Source: Larix kaempferi | Taxonomy: Eukaryota > Streptophyta > Pinopsida > Pinales > Pinaceae | DNA: 64,000 bases | Reading direction: 5' to 3' | NCBI GenBank assembly: GCA_027924585.1 | Contig: BSBM01000994.1 | Coordinates: 7,137,001-7,201,000 of the forward strand | Shown here: in pieces, positions 37,684 through 48,439 of the stretch | Layout of the letters: each line of letters begins with the position of its first letter | How positions within the stretch are numbered: the stretch's first letter is position 1 | Position numbers and translations under genes: made by a program | The notes under the pieces: model-generated | Seen by the model: the letters and a program-made list of their open reading frames with translations, nothing else | What the model was told of the DNA's origin: nothing | The model's database searches: none

Positions 37684-38330
37684 TGTTAAATTTTTCAGAA
37701 TTTACTTCAATCTGATCTATGATCTTAACTGAGAGAACAACATGTACAACATATCTACATCATATCAATCATGGACACAATAATGCAAGCACACAAGAGA
37801 CACAGATTTTACTTGGGGAAAACCATAAAGGTGAAAAACCCCAATAACTTCCTCAGAGATAGATCGAGCAATGATACAACCAGAATACAAGAGATAGTCT
37901 TCTCCTAGCAGCAGAGCCTCCTCCTCCACAAGTTCTCCACTCTCCCAAGTGTGAGTGAGAGAATAGAATGATCAAATAGAGATCTCCCGATCTCTATTTA
38001 TACTAGACTTGCCTTTCCTAATAACCTTTACTAGGTCGGCCTTAACTTAACCACATAACGCAATGCTGACTGGGTCGACACCCAATAGGGTGGTCTAATA
38101 ACCCTTTGACCCACATGGCCGACCCCCACCAGGGTGGTCTAACAACCCTTCGACCCACATGACTTATATAGGTGCGACCCCAACAAGGTGGTCTAATAAC
38201 CCATCAAGTATAAGTTACGACACTTACAATATAAATGACGACACTTCCGTATAGAGGAATAATAACATCTCTATTGGAATACAATATACATATATGTGAA
38301 ATACATTCCGAAGTTACATATACATCAACA
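37684..38330 (-). mobile_element. Solo LTR inside the integrase gene of element 1B
   Basis: 647 bp with intact TG...CA ends. The five bases on either side are TTTTG and TTCTG (plus strand), a target-site duplication with one mismatch. Removing it restores the integrase reading VVYVQN-RTPHKI. It carries the TATA hairpin near 37974-38000. It corresponds to 22867-23512 in copy A, where the LTR still has element interior attached. Confidence 0.88.
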
Positions 38331-38995
38331 TTCTGCACATATACAACTGTCCTAGCTGCTTCTGCCCATAGATGCATAGGTAGATCCTAGTCATGCAGCA
38401 TTGCTCAAGTTGTCTCCATGATTTTTCTATTCTTTCTCTCTACAACTCCATTCTATTGTGGATTGTAGGGAGTAGTCAACTCCCTCTTAATCCTTGAATC
38501 ACTGCATAATTTCTTGAAATCACCTGAGGTGAATTCTCTACCATTGTCAGATCTGAAAGTCTTGATCTTCTTATCGGTTTTATTTTCCATCAAGGTTTTG
38601 AATTCTTTGAACTTATCAAATATTTCATCTTTGTTCTTCAAGAAGTAGACCCAAGTCTTCCTAGACAAATCATCAATAAAAGAGACATAGTATACATACC
38701 CACTCAGAGAGCTGGATGACATCGGACCGCATACATCGGAGTGGATAATTTCCAAGATTCCTTTTTCTTTGCTTTCACTGCTTGGAAATGACTTCTTAAT
38801 GTTCTTTCCTTTTGCACATCCTTTGCAAACACTTCAATGTTTTGACTTGATTTCAGGAAGACCCTCTACAACTTTGCTTGCAATTGGTAGTGCTCTATAG
38901 TGCATATGTGCAAGCCTTCTATGCCAAAGTTCACTAGGCTCCATGGATTCATGTACCATGCCATGTTCAGGTTGTTCCTTTAATTTGTACAATCC
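38331..38995 (-). pseudogene. Copia pre-integrase zinc finger and integrase core, element 1B
   Basis: From about 38990 the HHCC zinc finger (LAHMHYRALPIA, then CKGCAKGKNIKKSFP) leads into the catalytic core: EIIHSDVCGPMSSSSLSG, WVYFLKNKDEIFDKF, FRSDNGREFTSGDF, ELTTPYNPQ, a stop, then NGVVERKNRKIMETT. The D, D and E of the DDE triad are all present. Stops interrupt it at about 38453 and twice beyond. Integrase would insert element cDNA into nuclear DNA. Confidence 0.88.
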
Positions 38996-39244
38996 TCACT
39001 CTTGCTCTCCAATCACCACTGCATCATCTATAGCTTTACCCTTTAGCCACATTAGGACTTGTCCATCTACAAATGCAACCCTCATGCCTTTTGCATCTAA
39101 TGCAGATATGGAGAGTAGGTTCTTCTTGAGCCCAGGTATATATAGAACATCTTTCATCTTTAGAGACTTCCCACAGTCTAGGTTGTAGGAGGCTTCACCA
39201 CATCCTTTGATAGCAGGGATGATTTTAAGAACCTCCCCCCCCAA
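38996..39244 (-). pseudogene. Copia protease/pre-integrase junction, truncated
   Basis: The product contains SLKMKDVLYIPGLKKNLLSI, then DAKGMRVAFVDGQVLMW, the usual stretch between the copia protease and the pre-integrase finger. The first residues, before about IIPAIKGCGEASYNLDCGK, come from non-element sequence beyond the break at 39235. The catalytic DSGA/DTGA part is missing. Confidence 0.8.
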
Positions 39245-39329
39245 ATTTATATGTATAAAAAATTGGCAAATCTCCCCGATATATAGGAAAATTTGAAGGT
39301 GATTTTATCAATAATATAATATGTATATA

Positions 39330-39565
39330 TAATTTTTTGGCGAATCTTTCATTTTATTATATGATATTGTAAAATCTTGGCGAATCTTTCACTAAATTAT
39401 AAGATATTGTAAAATCTTGGCGAATATTTCACTGAATTATAAAATATTGTAAAAGTTTGGCAAATATTTCACTGAATTATAAAATATTGTAAAAAATTGG
39501 CAAATCTTTCACTGAATTATAAAATTTTGTAAAAATTTGGCGAATCTTTCATTGATCTATAAAAC
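39330..39565. repeat. 40-bp AT-rich tandem repeat, about six copies
   Basis: Unit GGCGAATCTTTCACTGAATT followed by ATAAAATATTGTAAAAATTT. A weaker start of the array is visible from 39260. It lies directly between the truncated end of element 1B and the PPR fragment. Confidence 0.88.
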
Positions 39566-39572
39566 ACATTGA

Positions 39573-39887
39573 ATGGCACTCTGCTTGTTAATTATGAGTT
39601 CAAGGCTTCTTCAAATGTTGAGTTCAATTGCTCTATTTCAAGTTTTGGTCTCAATACCAAATGGTGGTGGCCTTAATAAAGCCTTCATATCCAAGAAAAG
39701 CCGAGTAGATCTTGGAGACATGTATTCTAAATGTGGGTGTTTGGAGGATGCACATAAAGTGTTTGGCCAAGTGCCAAAGCAAAATACAACCTCATTGAAT
39801 GAAATGCTTTCGGGATGTGCTCAACATGGACATGGTAGGGAGGAACATTATCAGAGGGGCTCTTCGGGTGGAGTTTGTCATTTATAA
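39573..39887 (+). pseudogene. Pentatricopeptide repeat (PPR) protein fragment
   Basis: PPR proteins bind organellar RNA in plastids or mitochondria. Here one repeat and part of the next are clear: DMYSKCGCLEDAHKVFGQVP, then KQNTTSLNEMLSGCAQHGHG, the plant PLS-class pattern in which the second block normally reads NVVSWNAMI. A poorer upstream block (PNGGGLNKAFISKKSRVDLG) looks like a shrunken preceding repeat. The frame ends after about 105 codons, whereas the family has many repeats, so this is a scrap of a gene. It begins right at the edge of the 40-bp satellite. Confidence 0.7.
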
Positions 39888-40479
39888 CTCTGATGGCGAT
39901 AGCATTTGCATCTTCTTCTTACTTACAGTTTTTTCCTCTACTACTTGAGTTTCTAGAATCTATTTGTAGTTCTCCCTGCAATTATTAGAGTTTTCTTATT
40001 GTTCTTCTTTAATCGTCTTGGGAGATGAATTTTTTGAATTGCTTAGATCAACAAAGGAATTGCACCCACAGAATATCCTTCAATAGATTGTGTGGCTACC
40101 CTAGACTGTGTTTGATACTTCAAGGCAAGTTTGTACATAGGTTTTAAGCTAGGCATGTTCCTTAAGTATTTTTCTTGGCACATACTTTGAATAACATTAT
40201 AGTGATTTTGTTGGCATCATGTAGTGTCGACTATTGGGGGCTATCTTATTGTTGTGTCATACTTTTTGACAATGTAACTTTTTTCCATCTAAATTCTTCA
40301 ACACTAGTACCATATCTAAATGTTATACCATTTGTTGATACCATATATAAATGTGTCTAGTAGTTGATTTTGAATGTAGATGTTGTATTGTTTGTTGATA
40401 TTGGTGTGTAGATGTTATTATAACCCATGTTAGAGATTTTATTACAAATTGTGGTTTTCAATTGATTAGAGTTTCCATG
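39888..40479. other. No recognisable gene
   Basis: AT-rich sequence between the PPR fragment and the outer solo LTR. Its last five bases (CCATG, 40475-40479) are the target-site duplication of that LTR. Confidence 0.6.
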
Positions 40480-40674
40480 TGTCACCTACCCAAATTTCTG
40501 AACACTATTATTTATTTGCAAAAATACCTTATGTTAAATTTAATTACAAGTTTTGTAATTATGATCAGTTTTGATCATGGATGAATATAATTACTGAATA
40601 TTATTATTTAAATAAATTATTTAGGAGATAAACACTCAAGAGGACTGTTGAATGAGTGTTGACTGACCCACTAG

Positions 40675-41258
40675 TGTTGATGTATATGTAACTTCGGAAT
40701 GTATTTCATCTATGTATTTCATATATATTTATTGTACCCTTATTAGAGATGTGTTATTCCTCTATAAGGAAGTGTCGCAAGTGTGTGTACTTGCCGATGT
40801 GTTGTTAGAACACCATGTGTGGGGTCGGCCCTAAAATATATATATTATATTGTGGATGTACCTAGCTAGACAAGTCGGCCCCATAAGGTCACTGGGCAAA
40901 CAGATTAGTATAAATAGAGATCAGGTGATCTCTATTTAGATCACTCGGAAAAGCATCTCACTCTCACTCAGAAAGTTGCGCACTAGTGAGGAGGAGGATC
41001 ATCTGCTACTAGGAGACTATCTCAGTGTATTTTGGTTGTACTTTGGTTGAGCCATTTCTCTCTCTATCTCTGAGGAAGTTGTGGGGTTTTTCACCTTAGG
41101 GTTTTCCCCACGAAAACTCTGTGTCTCTTGTCTCTCATGCCTTTGGTTCTTTTGATGCTTGTCATGCTTATTGTGATTGTCATGCATTGATATACTGTAT
41201 ATGTTATTCTCTCAGTAAAGATCCTAGAGTATTGTGAATTAATGCTCAAAATTTAACA
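40675..41258 (+). mobile_element. 5' LTR of copia element 3
   Basis: 584 bp, TGTTGATGTATATG to AAATTTAACA. It lacks 22 bp present in the 3' LTR (a direct-repeat deletion between two AAGTGTCG copies near 40774). Confidence 0.95.
40909..40938 (+). promoter_or_regulatory. TATA box with perfect 12-bp hairpin, 5' LTR of element 3
   Basis: TATAAATA starts at 40909. TAAATAGAGATC (40911-40922) pairs perfectly with GATCTCTATTTA (40927-40938) across the loop AGGT. The predicted transcription start would fall at or just after the hairpin. It is repeated at 53950-53977 in the 3' LTR. Confidence 0.75.
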
Positions 41259-41270
41259 TGGTATCAGAGC
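41259..41270 (+). other. Primer-binding site, initiator tRNA-Met
   Basis: TGGTATCAGAGC, the perfect standard copia site, directly after the LTR end. Confidence 0.95.
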
Positions 41271-41832
41271 TAACTTGAGAAGAAGACATTTTGCAGTGAT
41301 AGAAACTTGAGTTCCTTGTTTATTGGGTTTCTCTCCACAGTTTTTAGAAAAGAAGTATAGTAGATTGACTCTACTCATCAAGGCACATCTATCTGTCCAA
41401 TCAGAATTCAATTCTGAGCATTTTTAGATTTGGCCCTAAAAATTAGGGTTTCCACAAAAATAGGAATTTCTGAAATCTGAAGACATAGTTGGAAGCTCCT
41501 TGCAAAAGTCGAAGTTTAGAGCTTTGGATCGAGATTTTTGGTTGAGTAGATCTCCGAGAAACTCAAACCCTAATTCAGGGCTCTCCCTAGTGAACTCGGG
41601 AGGATAAAAAGGCAAATCTGAAGGGCAAATATTTGCTGATCTCAAATTCTGATTACACTAGGCTGATCAGCTCATCAAGGCGCATATTTCTATCCTTTCA
41701 GAAAATTGAAATTCACATTTTGAATTTTTAGGGTTTTTCCGACAAACCCTAATCCGGGACCAGATCTAGTTTTCAGCATTTCAAGTGGTAAGACCTAAAT
41801 ATTTTCTATTTCCATTTGAAGTACTCTTTAAG

Positions 41833-42092
41833 ATGTCTCACCACACCAAGCTTGAGGATAAGCTTGAAGGAGCTGATAAATTTCGAGCTTGGAAGTATAG
41901 GATTGGGTTAATCCTAGAAGAGAATGAGTTGGACTCATATGTAAAAGAAGACATCCCTATCCCAGAGGATGAAGAGGCCAAGGTATTGCATAAGAAATTT
42001 GTCAAGGAAAAGAGAATCATTGCTGATTCCATTAAAGACCATCTCATACCCCATGTGTCTTCTCTAAAGACACCCAAGGAGAATATTTGGTT
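41833..42092 (+). pseudogene. Copia gag N-terminus, element 3
   Basis: The ATG at 41833 opens MSHHTKLEDKLEGADKFRAW, then ILEENELDSYVKEDIPIPED and ADSIKDHLIPHVSSLKTPKE, the N-terminal capsid domain of this copia family. After about 86 residues it is joined to the integrase tail at an AGAATATT microhomology, so the rest of gag, protease and the integrase core are gone. The 5' leader from the primer site to the ATG is about 560 bp. A frame opens in-frame upstream at 41785, but 41833 gives the family start. Confidence 0.85.
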
Positions 42093-45000
42093 GTCCAGTA
42101 TACACTCATGTTCCAAAGGAAAAGAGGACTAAACTAGATCCTTCAAGAAAGAAGGGTATCTTTGTGGGTTACAGTGAAAGCTAGAAGGCTTACAGAATAT
42201 ACTTTCCATCGTTCAAGAAGATTGATGTTAGCAGGGATGTAACATTTGATGAAAACTCAGCATTCATCAAATCAAGGAAGGCACCTATTGAAGTTTATGA
42301 AGAACCTAAGGAAACTAGATTTCAAGACACTACCATAACTGAAGCAGTTCCAGAAGTTGTTCGTGAGTTTGAAGATCCACAAGAACCTGTAGATCCACCC
42401 CGTGAGGATAACTCTCACAAGAGGAAACCTGCATGGGCTAGAGAGCTAATTCAAGATGCAGAAATATTTGGCATTCCAGAAGAAGAACACAGAGCAAAGA
42501 AGAGAACCAGATCACATACCAGCTATGTTGCTTTACTCTGTGACATTATGAACAAAGAGCCTTCCAGTTATGAAGAAGCAGCGGAAAAGAAAGAATGGAA
42601 GGATGCCATGGTTGAGGAATACCAATCAATAATGAAGAATGATGTTTGGGATTGTCAAATCCCAAATTTTCCGAAAAATTTAAATTTTTTAAGATAGCAG
42701 ATAATGTTATTAAATGCGATCATTTAACTGTTTTGATTAGATTAAATGGACATAACTGTGTATGAAGTATCTGTTTTGTACTTAAATTTAAATATGGTTT
42801 TTATTTAGAGTTACTGATTGTTTTTCTGTTTTTCAACCGCAAGGGGGAGTTGTCATAGCAGACTGGGCTTACTTAGCTTTCGAGCTAATGCATCCAAATG
42901 TCTTTCTCTTACAGATATACAGGTAAGGTACGGGTCGCTGCAATTAATTTTTAAAGCATAAAAATTGTTTAGCTGTACCAAGTCATTCAGTAAAAGTCTA
43001 AACATGCTAGACAGATCATAAGGTGTTTAAAGGTAGCATTCATCCTATAATCTCTGCAAGATCTTACTGTTACCGAATTAGAAATTACTTAGAGGTTATG
43101 ACTGATATGTTTCTTGTGAATAGAAGAATTAAATAACTCTATGAAGTAGTTGTGCTCTGATATTATTACTGAATGACAAAGAGTATTTCATTGCTAGCAT
43201 TGTACATTACAACTGGTTACCCAACACCAAATGACAATCATTACTCATCCGTTGTTACTGTTTTATTTACAACTACCCATATAAAAGATCTGGAATGTTC
43301 ATCGTATAAGTTGCTTATTTCTAGCATTGTATGATATTCTGTCAGTTACTTGTCTTCTCATGATATCCTTAGGGGTTTGATTTGATTGCATCGATACTAC
43401 GGTTAATAAATATAAGGATCATACTAACAGCTATCTCCAAGACGCTAATGAATGCCAATCACTTCTTCTATGTCTAGAATAATATATGACTGAGTTTCGA
43501 TCAATGTTCATAATACGTGAATTAATGAGTCAAGTTTTACTCTATACAATGAGTGATTCTTAAGATATTTATCCAAATGTTTCGATGGTTTAAGGAATGT
43601 CATAAAAACTATGTTATTTCAACTTTTATGGTTAACCATGCAAATAACCCTAATTCTCTTGCTATAATATTTAATTAGCAAAAAATGTTGGATAATTCAT
43701 TGGAGTCTTGAACCCTAATGACTATTGCATGATTCTAATGTTTGCATGGCAGGTATTACTATTCACTATATAAGTTTGATAGCTTTGTTTTCGTTACGAA
43801 TAGTGGCAAGTTTCAAAATAGTATCACGACCATGGAAGAATATCCATGCTATGATTTTGGGTGACCTTTGTAATGATTTTAATTGTCCCACAAAATAATT
43901 GGGAATCATGCTGTAAAACTATTAAACCTCGACCCACTTGCATGAAATATTTAAGCTACTACGTGGTTAAATGAGAGCCAAGTGCTTAGTGATATAAAAC
44001 AATGGACCTAACCCTACCTCGTCATTTTCCTTCGCCTTCGGGCTCGGGTCTTTCTCTGCAACATCTCTGGGTCTGAGCTTCGTTGTGGCGCTGTTGAAAC
44101 AGCTCTCAGGCTATTACAGTTCTTTTGCTTAACGTTATCGTTTGGAAGTCTTTATCATTGATTATTGATATCTATGAGTGTTTGAAAATTCCCAGGGTTT
44201 ATCCCTTGCCTTCCTTTGCTGGCCTGGCCCTGGCATAATGGTATTGTTCAACTTGTTTTCGTTACGGCTTCCATCATAGAATGAATCTGTTGCTCCTGTC
44301 AGTTGCTCATTCATCTCTGCTCGTGGTTGACGGGATAAGTGCTAAGTTTGGAACCCCATTCGAGTTCGCTGATAAGCAATTGACATTTCATCGTTTTTCA
44401 GTTTAAAAGAAAAGGGTTTAACAAAATCAAAAGTCTGTAGCTGATATCACACTGTTGTTGCAGGTGCTAGCAAAACCGTGAAGGTGTGAAAGACACAACC
44501 CTCGGCGCTTGGCTAATACCGGGTAAGCCTGGTTTCACCATGGCTTTTACTCCTTGCTGGTTGTTGAGTGGTTAGGGTTTGGTTTGGATAGAGCAACTCT
44601 GTGATGTATTTGAATACTACGGCTTCTGTTGGTGTTGTAACTATTTTAACCTCCTTTCGGTACTTAGGTTTTTATATAGAAGATAGGTATTGTAAATTTT
44701 GAAGAGAACCAGGCTTATGAGCCTGTTCTGCAAATGATGTTACGGCCTCGGGTGTTTAGGTTTTGATACGACACTTCTTCAAAAGATTTTATGGGTTAAC
44801 TCCCAGGTTTTTGAAAATATATCTTAATATAAGTGTTGTCTGTAAGATGGCTTGTATAATGTCTGCGTCTCCCTTTAAATTCGATACTGTGTATAGTAAT
44901 AGGAATGTTTAAGTTTCTAAAACTCTTATTGAGTGAAATGGTGACTCGGCTGTAAGTGAAGGCATGGTCTTAATTCTCGACGTTTTGTCTTTGTGTGTTA

Positions 45001-48000
45001 AGTCGTGACGATAGGGTTCAAAGTAAATCTTACAGTTATAGGTTATTGTTAAAAGCTTAATCTATTATTATGTTGATAACTCTGTCAAGTTGGGGTTTTC
45101 ACCCAGGTTTGGATATTATAACCTGTGAAATTGTAATCTTGCTCCTTTGGTTGTTGTAATACATACCTGGAATAGAATTCTACAATTTACAATATAAAAT
45201 GAAGTGAAAAGGAGCTACAGTTGTGGGTGAGTCATTGTAATATTGTTCAAAGTTTAAATACCTGTACGTCTGGCATAATAGGGTTTTAATACGATAGTAC
45301 AATAGTGATTTTTGTTGTATGTTGATTCTGTAGTTATGATGTTCTACTGTTGGTAGTTTGAGAAGCAAATGAAAGATTTATAAAGATAAAGAAGCTCGAC
45401 AATGAGCTGGAAACTGTTCTGTCTGTTTCGTTTTTGTTTGTGGATTTAACATCTAGATTTTTATCTGATGAAAAACTCCTAATGTTGAGAACTGGAGTGA
45501 TAGGGTTCAACTGAATCCTACAGTTGTGATGTATTTCTGTTATTTGGTCTCAACTCTGTTATTGCTTGAGTGTAATAAGAAAACATGATATCTTCCTACT
45601 GTTGAGCTCGATAAAGGAATTAGACTTCTGTTCTGCTATTGCTTTGGTTGTAAAAACCGTAGCTAAGTTCTATGATCAAGATTTGATTGATAAATGAGAG
45701 ACAAGTGAGTGATGATATGACAATGTTTAAGCTCGGCAGCAGGGTTCTGTTTTCTTTATTTTGTTTCAATACCTTAACTATATTATTTAACAATGAACGA
45801 TTCTTCGTGATACTTCCTACTAGGGTTTGTGTTTAACAATTTACTTGTTATGAAAAGACTCGTTCAAATTTAACTAGGGTTTGGTTTTTAAATTTCTATA
45901 AAGCTACTCTAATTATAGTTATCACCTCTTCTGCAATATTATTTATGATAATATCATTACTGTATAAAGAGCCTCTACTTATCTATTTAACTATTGTATT
46001 AAACCAAGTTTAAAAATCACAATAACATCCTATTTCTTACAATAATAACAAAGTATAGCACGCATAAAACAAATACCTTAACTGTAAGATAATAATGATA
46101 CTAGGAAATTTCTGAGACATAATAACTCTGCAGAATCTATCTACTAATAATTCAGAGATGCTAACTTCTACTGAAATAAATCCTATTCATACATAAAGAA
46201 GATAATCATAATCTACATTCATATTTACTCAATAAACAGCAGGAATAAGTGGCAAAACCTGTGTCAAACTGAAGACAACAACAGCAATGGGAGGCTGATC
46301 CTCCCTACCAACTCCTGGAGAGTGCCCAGAAATCACTTCTCAGGACCCCCGAGCTTGCTCTGGTCTCCCTGGCTGGAACTAGGTGCAGCAGAATAATTCC
46401 CTCAGCCCAAACAGCTTTACTAGAACCAAGTTACTGCAACATTCCTCTCCAAACAACTTCCTTACTATTTTTCCCTCTTCCTCAATGGGACTCCTGAATA
46501 ACATTCACATGAATGTATTCTCCCTTCAGAACAATGTTGAACCCCCAGCTCAGTTCATTGAGTACTATTTAAAAGATTGCCTAGGTCTTTGTTGGGTTAA
46601 CTATCATTAATGAGCCACCTGCTCAGATTCCACTTTCTTGGGGAATCATGACCCCAAATATAGGGAAGTTGCCACCTGCAGCTTAGGAAGTGTTTGAGGA
46701 TGCTGCCACTTGTCTTTTGTCTGTCCACCTAGTTCCATCCACCAGTTTGACCAGTAACCTCTTTTAACAGCTCTCCCATGCTGTTGTCTCCATAATTTAT
46801 TTATTAATAATAAAATATTCTGATTTACATTCCATTTCTAGTGACTCTGCTGAGTCATCAATTCTTACTTAGCATTAAATTTAACGTAATGTCTCAGGAA
46901 TATAATAAAAATAATTACATTATTTTTATAAAATTGGGGTATGTGACAGGGATGTTGTACCAAGACCTAAAGAGAAGTATGTTGTGACTTCTAAATGGAT
47001 ATACAAAATCAAGCATGCTGCAGATGGCAGTGTAGAGAAATACAAAGCAAGATTCGTAGCTCGTGGATTCTCTTAGAAAGAGGGAATAGATTATGAAGAA
47101 ACTTTTGCACCTGTAGCCAGGTATACTTCCATCATAACAGTACTTGCCCTAGCTACAACGATGAAATGGAAAATACACCAGATGGATGTCAAGACTGCCT
47201 TCTTGAATGGTGTAGTTGAAGAGGAAGTATATGTAGAGCAGCCACTCAGTTTTGAAATACACGATAGGGAGTCATATGTGTGCAGATTGAAGAAATCCTT
47301 GTACGGCTTGAAACAAGCTCCCAGAACCTAGTATGGTAGTATGGACAGTTTCCTATCTAGTTTGGGCTTTACCAAGAGTAAAGCGGATTCCAACCTCTAC
47401 TACAAGGTTGAAGAAGGGAATCCTGTGATTCTACTCCTATATGTGGATGACTTATTTGTAACAGGAGATGACAGACTGATTGCAGATACGAAGAGGAAGC
47501 TTGCTGCTGAGTTCGATATGAAAGATTTGGGAATGATGCATTATTTCCCAGGTATGAAGGTGTGGCAGAGTGCAGGAGGGATCTTCCTTGGTCAAGGAAA
47601 GTACACAGTAGATATCCTGAAGAGATTCGGGATGATGGATTGCAAGGCCATGGCCACACCTATGGCATCGAATCTAAAGCTTCTATGTGATGCTTCATTT
47701 GAGATGGTTGATGTCTCTATGTATCGTCAAATGATTGGTTCCTTGATGTACCTGACGAACACAAGACTAGATATTTGCTTTGCGGTGAACACATTGAGTC
47801 AGTTCCTGACAGATCCGAGGAGTGTTCATCTGGTTGCTGTAAAGCATGTTCTAAGGTACCTGAAGGGTACAGTGGATTATGGGCTCAAGTATGAGGCGAA
47901 TCAAAAGTTTAACCTACAGGGTTATGTTGATTCAGATTGGGTTGGTAGTGCTGCAGATAGGAAGAGCACATCTGGGTGCTGCTTCAATATGGGATCAGGT

Positions 48001-48402
48001 GTGATCTCTTGGTTTAGCAGGAAGCAGTCCTGTGTAGCACTGAGTACAGCTGAGGCAGAGTATGTTGCAGCCTGTTCAGCTAGTTGTGAGGCAGTATGGC
48101 TACGGAAGCTACTGTCTGAGTTATTTGATATCTCGTTGGATGCTACTGGTATCTTCTGTGATAACCAGAGTTGTGTGAAGCTATTTGAGAACCCAGTGTT
48201 TCATGACAGGTCGAAACACATAGAGATCAAATATCACTATATCAGGGATATGGTGTAGAGAGGAGTTGTGAAGCTCCTTTATGTTGCGACGGATGAGCAG
48301 ATTGCAGATGTGCTGACGAAGCCACTAGCTAGGGTGAAGTTCGAGTACTTCAGAGAGAGGCTTGGTGTTCTTCAGATTGATGGCACTTCGAGGAAGAAGT
48401 GA
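42093..48402 (+). pseudogene. Copia pol (integrase tail, RT, RNase H), element 3, interrupted
   Basis: The first part (42093-42652) encodes [44 protein letters not shown] and EEYQSIMKNDVWD, where a 4.3 kb solo LTR splits it. It resumes at 46954 as VVPRPKEKYVVTSKWIYKIK, KYKARFVARGFS, TAFLNGVVEEEVYVEQPL, YVDD at 47440-47451, and RNase H YVDSDWVGSAADRKSTSG, STAEAEYVAACSAS, ADVLTKPLARVKFEYF, ending at 48402. Stops include GFS-stop-KEG (near 47074), RT-stop-YG (near 47330) and the CAG-to-TAG change at 48256-48258. The catalytic motifs survive, but the protein is broken. Confidence 0.93.
42653..46948 (+). mobile_element. Inner 4.3 kb solo LTR inserted in copia pol
   Basis: 4296 bp from TGTCAAATCCCAAATTTTCC to GGGGTATGTGACA, flanked by GGGAT at 42648-42652 and 46949-46953. 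The interrupted copia frame rejoins exactly when it is removed. A TATA box (TATAAAA, 43993-43999) is followed by a pyrimidine-rich stretch with CCTTCGCCTTCGGGCTCGGG, as at an LTR U3/R border, giving plus as its sense. No PBS, PPT or coding frame inside. Its ends are imperfectly inverted over about 18 bp. It is a relative of the outer solo LTR in opposite orientation. Confidence 0.85.
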
Positions 48403-48439
48403 TGGACACATTTGCTGAAGCCATTCCAAGCATGTTGGA

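Larger units (their letters stand above)
33655..39235 (-). mobile_element. Copia element 1B, second copy, extending into protease
   Basis: Same insertion as element 1A (same flank TGTAT and array position), but here the pol continues past the lodged LTR through the integrase core into the protease/pre-integrase junction. It stops at 39235 beside a poly-C run. No gag or 5' LTR. Confidence 0.85.

Noticed and set aside
42653-46948. A DNA transposon, given its inverted ends
   Set aside because: TG...CA ends, a 5-bp target duplication, and a TATA box with a pyrimidine-rich stretch inside fit an LTR better. The terminal match is imperfect and no transposase is present.
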